From: Paragordius varius
Taxonomy: Eukaryota > Nematomorpha
DNA: 64,000 nucleotides
Reading direction: 5' to 3'
Assembly: GCA_964247055.1 (NCBI GenBank)
Contig: OZ176052.1
Coordinates: 3,844,001-3,908,000 of the forward strand
The notes beneath the pieces are model-generated. The model had not been told where the DNA came from and ran no database searches. It saw only the letters and a program-made list of their open reading frames with translations. Position numbers and translations under genes: made by a program. Below are positions 1-10,500 of the stretch, piece after piece. The first letter of the stretch is position 1, and each line of letters starts with the position of its first letter.

Positions 1-534
1 AGTTTTTAGCGGGTAGCTCCTTACCCGCAGCTATCATGAAAGAAACGCTTGACTAAAATTTTTGACTTTTATCAGGGAATACGTGGAATCCATATTGAAT
101 TATTACGGTCTCATACCTAGGGCGAAAAATAGATTTAAAAAATTATTTTTGTGGACTTTGTTTTTTGAAAAAATGGCATTTTACGGGGGGAGCGGGTAAA
201 AAGAGGGCCTAAATCAAAAAAGCGAGACGACTATGTTCGGCGCAATCGAAAATAAATTAACAAAAATTATATTGGAAATTTAATGGTCCAACACGTTCTC
301 CAGAAAATTGAAGACACGATTTTTGTGGACTTCTGTTTTCAAAAAAAACCCGTTTTTCACACGGGGTGGGCCGAACTGGGGGCCTATTTCAAAAAAAGGG
401 CGAAGCTATTGTCGGGGCATTCATTAATGATTATATTTTTTCGATGTTTGGATTTGAATGGGTCTACCGGTTTTCCGGTACCAGATCACAAAGCCAGCAT
501 TTTCCATTTTTATAAATATATAGATATTTGTTGG
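1..534 (-). mobile_element. Helitron-like non-autonomous element, 5' part (runs off left edge)
   Basis: The reverse complement of this stretch matches the element at 45296-47525. Both start with TCTATATATTTATAAAAATGG, followed by a block containing the stem-like GGAAAACCGGTAGACCCATTC, then stretches with GTCCACAAAA and GCCGAACATAGTC. The start of the element (TC) lies at 534 on the minus strand and the body continues beyond position 1. The TC-TATATA start is typical of Helitron 5' ends; no replicase-helicase coding is visible, so it would be non-autonomous. The open frame at 283-609 lies inside this repeat and is not regarded as a gene. Confidence 0.6.
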
Positions 535-954
535 CCACTTCAAGTCTCGTATAAGGTGCTCTTTATGTCGTGTTTTTGCACACTTTTGTTTAATTATAAA
601 ACATCATAAATCTTGGTCTAAATTTTAAAATAATGCTGTTTTATAATACTTGTTATGTTGTCAAAATCGCTAACATCTTGTCAAATGTATTGGAATCAAT
701 ACAATTTCTATTTTTACAGTTAGATGAGTTTGAGTTTCAAATAAACATTTGATAAATACCATATTTAAATGTATTAATTTAAATAAATATTTAAAAGTTT
801 AAAACTGAAGATTTACCTTTTTTCACAGGTCTTACAAACAAAACTTATTTATGACAGTTTGACAGGTAAAAAAATACAAATAAAATTGACATGACATTGA
901 TCGATTTTCCAAAACAAATCATTTTGTGGATGTTGTTATCATGTCTAAAAAATC

Positions 955-962
955 TATATAAA
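955..962 (+). promoter_or_regulatory. TATA box of the micro-exon gene
   Basis: TATATAAA stands about 90 bases before the start codon at 1050. This leaves room for a transcription start near 985-990 and a 5' leader of about 60 bases. It is the clearest TATA element in the window, which fits a strongly or tissue-specifically expressed secreted-protein gene. In such AT-rich DNA a chance match is possible. Confidence 0.5.
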
Positions 963-1049
963 GGCAAATTTTTTTATAGTTTTCACTTTTTAAAATTATT
1001 AAACCCTTAAACTTTTAAATCTCTTATCTCGTTTCTTATCAACTATAAA

Positions 1050-1917
1050 ATGGCCCGTTTTCTTCTTTGCTTAGTAAGTGGTTTCTTGCTCGCAGTTGCC
1101 GGAGTTTTCGGACAAAGTAAACCCCCATTTTTAAATAACATTTTAATTTAAAATTATAAAAAAATTGTGATTTAATTACTCTTAAACTTCCATTCATCGA
1201 TATAAATATTATCCAATTTTCTATATTTATTAGTACCGAATATCGGAGGCATAGTGGGGTCTATTGGTGGTGGAATTCCAGGTATATCATTTTTTTTATA
1301 TTTTACACAATACTATATATATATATATATGATTTCTATATTGGATATTATCGCTTTAGGCGTACCTGGTGTACCTAGCCTTCCTAAATTACCATCCCTT
1401 CCAATTCCAAGTATATATACAATAATCATATAATAAATATATTTTCTAGTTCTCCTTTTTTAACATTTGAATATTATTATTTTTATTTTTAAGGTGTACC
1501 TAAAGTCCCGTCTCTTGCAGGTATGCGTTTATATCGTTAAAATATTTTTGAATTGACTTTTCATTTAAATTTTCATTTGAAATAATTTATCAAACATTTA
1601 AACAAAATGCAAATATATTTGAGCACATCTATATACTCGAAAAATATCATTTGCCAATATTTTTTCCCAAAACATATTTGCCTTTTAGTTCCATCCGTGC
1701 CAAAAGTTCCAAGTATTCCAGGTACTTAATTTTATAATTTTTCACTTATTATTTTTATTCTTAATTATTAAATTACCAATCATTAAATAATTATCTTTTT
1801 TAGCCGCTCCTAAATTGCCCGCTGCCCCAAAACCTTCACGTAAAATATCAGCTAATTCTAATTTTTATTTTATGTTTTTGATTATAAATCATTTTACATA
1901 TTTTTATAGTTGGCTAA
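1050..1917 (+). CDS. Micro-exon gene: small secreted proline-triplet-repeat protein
   Basis: Not a family I can name. Seven exons: 1050-1116, 1234-1281, 1360-1410, 1494-1520, 1689-1721, 1804-1839, 1910-1917. All junctions are GT-AG. The five internal exons are 48, 51, 27, 33 and 36 bases, all multiples of three and all in phase 1, so any can be skipped or duplicated without breaking the frame. The product is 89 residues. Residues 1-21 (MARFLLCLVSGFLLAVAGVFG) are a strong signal peptide. The rest is a glycine/isoleucine segment followed by repeating x-P-x triplets such as VPSLPKLPSLP and SVPKVPS, ending in ...PSLG. The last exon carries only GG/C plus stop. Micro-exon secreted genes of this architecture are known in parasitic flatworms (MEG families). 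Expected to be secreted; function unknown. Exon boundaries are inferred from sequence alone but are mutually consistent. Confidence 0.82.
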
Positions 1918-2052
1918 ATTGATGGAGATTCAACGATGCTACACAATTCCTAAATTCCTGATTTTTATTGTCTCATTTTATAAAAGAATTTTTCCAAAAA
2001 AACTTTATATTTTATTTTAATTTTACATAAATCATTGTAATTCTCAAAATTT

Positions 2053-2058
2053 AATAAA
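2053..2058 (+). terminator. Poly(A) signal of the micro-exon gene
   Basis: AATAAA lies about 136 bases after the stop codon at 1915-1917 and is the first canonical hexamer downstream. Such hexamers occur often by chance in this AT-rich DNA, so the assignment is tentative. Confidence 0.4.
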
Positions 2059-3635
2059 TAGATTCATTACGCATATTATATACTATGTCACATATAGTGT
2101 TGTTATAACTTAAAGTCGATTTGTTGCAATTTCGTAAGTTTACTTTTGCCCGGTTGTACGGTTAGGTGTGACTGTTAGCTTGGTTTCTTTAGTTTAATTA
2201 TGAATCAAAAGGCGTTTTGCACCTACCGCGTTTTCTAGATGCTGACATACATATAATTCTTAAAATCAATCAATCAGAGTTTTTTTTATCTAATTTTATA
2301 AAAATATATGCAAGTGAGTTTTGAAAATGATTGAAATAAAAAACGACAAGTATTTTACTTCACATGCGATAAATATAATATTGAGGCTAAATAGAGTTGT
2401 TGAAGGTAACTGCATCAAACAGGGAGCCCAATGCGCCTTTTAACAGTGAAGTTTACTACGCGTTTTATATGGAAAAAATATTAAATAGCTGCTAAAAAGC
2501 ACCTATTAATAATGAATATGTAAAAATTAACCGGCTTCGAGTAAATTAATTACGTTTGAATCAAACAGGTTATTTATAAAATATAATATTTAAAATATAA
2601 GCCATATTTATCAAAGCATTTTATACCAAAATTAAGAGTATTAAATTCTTATTGTTTCAAATCCAAGATACCGGGGTGTATTTTTTAAGTTATCATTAAT
2701 TTTCTTTTGTTTTTAGTTAATCCATTGAAAAAGACACTATCTTATATCGAAAATTTTGTATATAGTTAAATTTAATAAATTTTACGAAAATTCAAATTAT
2801 TATTTTAACATAAAATATTCGTTCTCGTTGACAATACTAATAAAAAATAGGTACTTTTATAGATGTATCTAAAATAAAAAATTCAGTAAGTTTTCTTTAT
2901 ATCTAAAATTAATAAATCATCAAATGAAAATTAACACTTGATTAAATTTTTGTCTTTAGACGATTACGTTTTCGGGTAGTTTTACATAGAGCCTGAAATT
3001 GTATATAAACTGTTGTGGTTTCAATTAATTTATCAGATATTGGTATCTCGTAACCTAATATTTTTATGGCATTCTAACTTCTAGCGTGCGTAAATTGAGA
3101 TAGCTCGAAAATCCAATTGAAACAAACAGCTGTTATAAACTTAATTGATATCCCAAAATTTATTGTTTTAAATTTTTAACCATAATATATTCATTGCTTG
3201 TTGTTTTAGAAATCTAAAACAAATCCAAAAATGCGGCGTAAAAGATTTTGGGGTTTTTTACAATTTTACATTTTTGGAAATATATTTGTGAATCAAACTC
3301 CTACATGACTAAAAAGCATATTTTTAAGTTTGACCCAACATCTCAAATACTATTTATGATATTTAAATTTGAAATCCTTTAGGGCAAAACACCTAAAAGG
3401 TAGTGAATTAAGACGCATAACAGGAATGACAATATAAGGATATTTAAACGCTTGCTAAAACCCCGCAAAACACAATCATTTAAAACGCTAAACGCCAAAT
3501 TACATTTATTTAAAACTTTTAACCTTTTTATTTCTTTGTCCGCGATGAGATATTGGGGTATTTATATCCAAGAAAAATTTAAATAAACTACTGTTTTGAA
3601 ATTAGTTTAAATTTAATTATCTAATAACATCTGAA
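2059..3635. other. Intergenic stretch with no recognised gene
   Basis: AT-rich DNA between the micro-exon gene and the repeat upstream of RFC1. I see no open frame with protein-like composition, no paired splice signals framing one, and no tRNA or snRNA. A short GC-richer tract around 2130-2240 has no assignable function. Confidence 0.6.
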
Positions 3636-4230
3636 TTATATAACGTTATATGTTTTACAGTTTTGTGACTTCTGGAGTCTAAAATCGGGACAGCACCAAA
3701 ACACGATTAAAGCCCTGAAGAATGATTGACGTCCCCCTGCCCTGAGGCGCGTAAAAGCGTAGGAAGGCGGTAAGGGTCGTCCTGTGCGGACAGTGACGGT
3801 AGGGAGCAAGCCTGTCACACCCTTTTCTGGAAACCTGGATACCAAACAGCTGATTATATCAATCAATATCAAGGTTTTTTTGGGAAAATACTGCGTCCAC
3901 AAATTTGACCTGTTAAAATAGATATATTTTGATAGGAAAATATATCAAGATTATCTTTGTGCTTTTGGTTTTGGTGCCGTTATAAGAATGTTATTTACAC
4001 TTTTGTGTTAAGCCTCCATATCTGAAAATGGCATGATTCGAGGACAATTTTAGTAAAAAAGTTTTATGTGTTTAGTCAAAGAATGCTTCATTTCAAAAAA
4101 TATCACTAAAATATATCATAAACTACCTATAATAAGGAATGTTATTAAAATATTTCAATTCTTAGATGTGGTCTCCTAAAGTTCGGATTTTTTTTCGATC
4201 TTACCCCTGATTTTGGACACAGCGCAACCT
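3636..4230. repeat. Rearranged copies of a dispersed repeat (family R2) flanking a GC-rich patch
   Basis: Bases 3640-3715, read on the minus strand, match 48490-48555 (shared core TGTCCCGATTT followed by AGTCACAAAACTGTAAAA). Bases 3900-4030, read on the minus strand, resemble 47885-48010. Bases 4070-4190 on the plus strand resemble 48080-48165 and 28690-28800 (shared CATAAACTACATA and GGGCTCC-type motifs). A GC-rich island at about 3700-3850 sits between the two minus-strand blocks and is not shared with the other copies. The pieces are in mixed orientation, so this is a scrambled old repeat. No coding capacity is evident. Confidence 0.5.
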
Positions 4231-4543
4231 GAAACTTACTATAGGAATTTTCATTTTCCAACCATAATATATAATTATTTGCCTCTTGTAATAGCGACAA
4301 AAAAATTTAAGAAAAATTGCTGCGAAAAATTTGAAAGGAGGATTTTATCACAATTTGTATTTAAAAAAATTGTACCATGCGCTTTAAAAACTAAAGAGCA
4401 TTTATATTCGGCTTATCCCCTTTTTTAATATATCTAAGTCCAATTCGCTCCTGGGATAACTACCCCAAAAGGTCATAATGTGTAATATTATATGTATTTT
4501 TTTGCATTTAAAATCAGCCTGGACCTTTCCAAATTCGACAATT

Positions 4544-7500
4544 ATGGTAATTTCAAAAATATAGTAATAGGATATTAGAAAATTTTTTGGACAAGGCCCT
4601 ACTGTTGAAAAGAAAAAAGAATCAATTATTTTATCTGACGACGAAGAAAATCCACTGCCTAAGAAATTAAAAATGAAAAAAACCTCTCATAACACTGTAT
4701 CTTCAGATGGTTTTTTTGTATTAATTCATAGATGAAAATCCCTTTGTAAATAAGAAACCAAAAAAGCAAAAAACTCAGAACATAACACCCACTGAATTTT
4801 TTAATCACAAAGTTTTTTTTATCCAATTTTAGATTAAATCAAGTTCTAAAATTATCAATAAGGACGATGAAATTACACCCAACATTGTTGTTAAAATAGA
4901 TAAAGGTATTTTAAATTGATAACCTATAGATCCTTTAACTGGCGGTGTAAGTGAAAAAAGAGTATATTTTTTTATTTTATTTTAATGAATATTTATTTTC
5001 ATTTTGGTAAAACTTTTTATTACATACATTTAATTTAGCCATTGTCAAAAAACTTTACGTTCCCGCTCCTCACTTCCAATCCTTAATATTACTTTAGCAT
5101 TAAATAGGGACTATTCTGTCATATATTATCTATTCATAAAATATATGAAAATTGATCTATGTAAAAAGCTATATAAATTTTAAAGTATTCGCGTCACTAT
5201 CTTCTTTTATTTACTCCTTTTTAAATCTAAATGCCTATATTCTTAAATATATAAATCATGTTGGCCCCTTGGTCCCGTTTTTTATTTTTTATGTGTACCA
5301 CATTGATTGATTAATAAATCTACTGTCAATTTTTTCCAAGTGTTTTCATAAAAACTTATCATATTTAGCAATATCAAAGTTTTGATTAATTTAATGGCCC
5401 CGATCTTTTTTTTAGTTTTTACGCGGCAACATGATCTAAAAAATCCGAATAGCATTCGCACCTGATAATCATTATTTTCTTCGTTTGTCACCACCCTAAT
5501 CTATTAGTATTAAATGATTAAACGTTTCTTTTCAGTATTTTTAAGGATTTGATATTTGGTTTTTAATTTATTCGTTTTAGATGTCAAGTTGTAACTTACA
5601 CATTACCTTAGCCATATTGCTACTGTTTAAATTTAAGATATTTAATTTAAATGCATATTAATGTGACATGCATTTATATTAAATTTCTTTTTTTATACAT
5701 TAAATCGATTTTTTTGGTATTTTTTATATTACCTCACGCTTTAATTACAAAGTGGCTTACTGAATTCGAAGTTTTTATCGGCATTGTTAATAAAATCATT
5801 TTTAAATAGTTTCAAACTAGTACAATATTTAAACGAAATTCCATATGACGTCAGATTTTTTGACACATGTTTCATTGGAGACACATTATGTAATAAGAAA
5901 TAACGTATCTTTGCTTCAAATAACTGAGTGGAAACAATTTAATGGTATCATTTGTGGTTTCTGCGATTCATTTAAGATTAATTAAACAGAATCAGTGTTA
6001 TTTTCCATTCTTTACAATTTTTTAGGTTTATATGAGATGTAAATATGAGGTGTCGTTTTTATACCCGAATCAACACCTAGGGACTTTTAATCTTATTAAT
6101 CTTTTTACAACATTTTATCACATAAAAGCATATAATATAAAGGATTTGAATTAAGATATAATTAATAGAATGGTACGGTGAAAGCCAACACCAAATCCAC
6201 AAAAACAAAAAAGAATGCAACAAAATCACAATTAAAATCACGCCAAAAAGGGGATACTGATGATGATGGTGAGGATTACGATATGGAAAATAATATTAAC
6301 GATGAAACTATTAGCTTATCTGATGAAAATGACAGCCTGACAAACACTGACCACAGCGAAAGCGATTTTTCAGATGACACCATTTCTAACAAGAATAAAA
6401 GGGCTAAAACTTCAAAAACAGCTGTGAAAAAGACTAAAAACATTGGTGGTGATCAAAATGCAAAAAGTATATTTTTTGCCATTAACCTATAAGTTTTTGT
6501 ATCTAGAGTTCTATTATACTATAAAATATTTGATTCGAATTATATATAATTTTACAGCGATAAAACTTACTTTAATCAAGGATATTTGATTTCCAATTAA
6601 TTATAAAAATAATATATAAAAAATTTTTTTTTGGTATTGAATTATTATTTTTTTACAATTTTTCTAATTGTTTAATTAATTATTTAATCAATATGATCTT
6701 TATAACCTGTCAATTAAAACATCTCTAGACCAAAATATATTTTATAATATCAAATATTATATTCCAAGAAAAACCATTAAAACCTGTGAAAACACCCGTC
6801 AAATCAGCAGTATCAACCAACAAAAAACGAGGTGATATAAAAAAGGAGCAGTCTGGAACACATGAAGTAAATGGTAAAAGTAATGAAATTGAGATAGAAG
6901 AAAACAATGAACAAACGCAATCATTTCCAATAGAATCACAGGATAAGAAGGTTGTTTCAGACGCTAAAGCGTTTTATCATGCTTTCAAACAACGGGAAGG
7001 TCCTAAAGCTTTAGGGACTCGAGAAATACCTCAAGTATATAAATAGTTATAAAGACAAAACGTAAAAAACCTCTTTAAAGAAAATTATTTTTTAACCTTA
7101 TCTTTTTCTTAATATGACCTATCGATTCGGGTGTTTACAAAATAGGGAAAAGAGATATAAATTGGTTACACTATCAATTATATACCATTTTGTAATTATA
7201 AAGATCATGTAGAAAAAAGTATGGCTGCCTTTATAGTTAAAAATTTGTCTTTTGTCATTATAAATTTAATTTTCATTGCAGGTTAGGTTGTATAGTTATT
7301 AGATAAGTTTATTACTTATAATGTATTGCAATTTATTTTTGGTTTAAACACTTTTATTTAAATTGTCCAATTAGGTTTTCCTACGAATTTGTGGTAAATT
7401 AATTGCATAGTTTCAAGTTTAGAAGTGTTTATTTAACATTCATCCATTAAGAATTAAGTCAATTAAATATTTAACACTTCGATTCAAATTGGGGTATCTA

Positions 7501-10500
7501 AATACCCAAGACTAAATTTAAATTATTATTTTTAAGAAATTACTGAAGGAAAGTCCCAATTTAAATTTATGCTTCTATGTTAATAAAAATTATATAAATA
7601 TGCCAAAATATCTTAATAAAATTTTGTTTTGAAAAAAAATTTCCATGTCAAATTACTTCGACGCCATTTTTATTTTAGAAAATTTTTGCAAAAATATCGT
7701 CTTCATTTAATTTTAAGGGTAAAATTAAAGCCAATTTTTTATTTAAATTACATCTAACATAAATAGAATTCGAAAGAGCGGTGTATTTTGTATTATTTTA
7801 TGAATTATAATTTCACACATGTCACGTTGACGAAATTGTTACCTTTCGGTCTCAGCTTAAATAAATATTATCAATTTTTGAATAAAATTTTATTATATAT
7901 TTCGGTTTATTTATGTTTTTTATATATGCAAAATTTTGCCATGATTTCGATTCCTTCCATACTTTTTAAAGTATTTGATTTTAAACAGGCCTGGGGTATC
8001 CAACTAGCCCAATTTGAATCGAAGGACTAAAAGTGTGTTGAATCCAAGTGTTAATATAGTTTTAAAATAAAAATTACTTTAAAAAACATCATGCGCCAAT
8101 ATCAAATTTAAATATAACTATTTTATGTTATTATAGTAAATATAATATTTTAATATATATTATGAAATAATTGGGAAAAGTTTGACATAAATTTGATATA
8201 GATTTTGGTTCTATAAAAAAATTATATTGAAATTGACCTATTTAGGGGCAAAAATTAAAATTTCAAATTGGTTTTGTATAATATTTCAAAAGGGTTAAAA
8301 CTAATAAAATAGGTTATATAAATTGGTTTTCCTTAAAGTTTTATAAAAAAAACCTAATAATTAATTAATTTTTCATCAAATTTGCCTATCTAGGGTGCCG
8401 AAAATTGTTTAGAGGGACTTACTTTTGTCGTCACAGGCATATTGGAAACAATGGAAAGAGATCAATGTAAGGAAACAATTGAAATGTATGGCGGTAAATT
8501 AACGCAAAGTATTTCAAAGAAAACTGATTACGTATTAGTTGGTCGAGAGCCGGGTCCAGCTAAAATACAAAAGGTTATACATTTTCGGCTAACAGCTAAT
8601 GGATTAAATTTATTTTTACGTGCATCTTAAAAATTTTGTTAATTTAATATATATATTATATATTATTTTACTTTATATACTTAAGAGTACGGATAGATCT
8701 AAAGTAAGAACGGATTTTTTTAAAATCAGTATGGGGTATTTTTATAATTTTAACTAGACCTGATTTATTTCCCAATATGTTAAATGTTAAGACTTACATA
8801 AATAAGATAAAAAATATTTAAGTATCAAATAAGTATAAATTTTGTGATATTTAATCTTTTTCCTATTTTAGATGAAATCTTTAGGGGTTAAAGAGTTGAA
8901 TGAAGAAACGTTTTACAAACTTTTAACCACTTTACCGGCCAAAGAATCAAAATGTTTGATATACAAACAGCCAACCCCGCTTAAAAGTAATGAGTTTTTC
9001 CTAATAATTCTGACGATTCTGTGATTTTCAATTAAATTTAACATTTTCATTAAATTCACTATGTTAGTATTGTTGCAAAATTGTAAAATATCCGTAAATA
9101 TTCATGAAATAATGCATTTTTAATTTTTTCCTTCTTATGATGTTTTGCGGCAAATATTTTTTATAATATTTATTTAGGCTACTTAGTTAACTTAAATTAT
9201 TTTATATAGTTAAAATTATATATTTAATTTTAATAAATCAAAATGCGTTTTTTTAAATAGAATATATATATATAGCAAATGTATTGAATTATATTAATTT
9301 ACTTAGCATCCCCTCAAAAAACTGTTTCAACTGTAATAAAACAAGAATATCCAATTGAATCTCCTAAAAAATTGATATCTAAACTAACTAACAAAGCGGA
9401 TTTGCTTATGAATGGACATCAAGTTTTTACGAATATTGAAATCATTTATATTGAGCATTTTATTTTTTATCTAAGCACATTGTGATAGATTTTGTCGTTT
9501 TTCTTAATATAATTATTAAAAATTTTAATGCATTTATCTTCAAAATGTCAGGACAAAAATATGATATATATATGACCTTATATATTAAAATGCGCTATAT
9601 GTATTTTCCTCTCTAGATTCTAACTCAAAAATCACCTAAAAGTGAAAATCTTTACAATGAAAGTTTTGAGAAAAAACCATTGAAAACGCACGCCAAAACA
9701 GAATCAAAAAGGGCTCCTATGTACCCCCCTGTGACTCCATTAATAACTAAACCGCATGAGCCTAGTCTTATGTGGGTCGATAAGTATAAACCCAAAACCA
9801 CAGCAGATATTATAGGGCAGCAAGGTAACTTTTTTATACGAAATAAAATCTTTTAATTACTCTATGAAAATACCTATCCAAATGTTTTTATAATCAGGAG
9901 AAAAAAGTAGTATGAGAAAGCTTAAAATTTGGTTGCATGATTGGTTTAGAAACAATCGAACCGTTATGGGAGGTGATAATGCAAAAAAAGCTACTGCCAT
10001 TAAAAAGGGTAAAATTTCGAGTATAGTGATCAAATTTGAACGTAATTTAAATATAAATTGTTAATTTCATCTTAGAAAGAATATAACTTATTTATTTGAT
10101 TAAAATTGCCAAAACAGATTTAAATATTTTATATGTTAATATGTTTAATAATATTCCAATTTTTATTTCATTGTCTTGATTTTAGGAACGGGTGGAGGAT
10201 TTTATAAGAGGGGTGCGATTGAGGATGGTTCCCAGTTTAAAGCGGCTTTGTTATCTGGCCCTCCAGGAATCGGTAAAACTACAACAGCTCTTTTGACTTG
10301 TAAGGTAAAATGTGGTTTATATTAACTTTTTATTTTACATAGGAACGTCTTAATACAGAAAAAATTATTTAGAAAAAGCTTAAATGTTGAATTTGTACAC
10401 TATATATGTAAATACTCAATTTTTCTTCATTAAAAATAATGAAATTATAATTGTTATGATGTGGTATATTCGTCGTGGCTTAAAAAGAGGGGCCATGAGT

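Noticed and set aside
283-609. 108-residue open frame near the left edge
   Set aside because: It lies in and just beyond the Helitron-like repeat in the antisense direction and has random composition.
3636-3902. Open frame on the minus strand through the GC-rich island
   Set aside because: It spans repeat-derived sequence on both sides, has no recognisable motif, and is adequately explained by locally low AT content.
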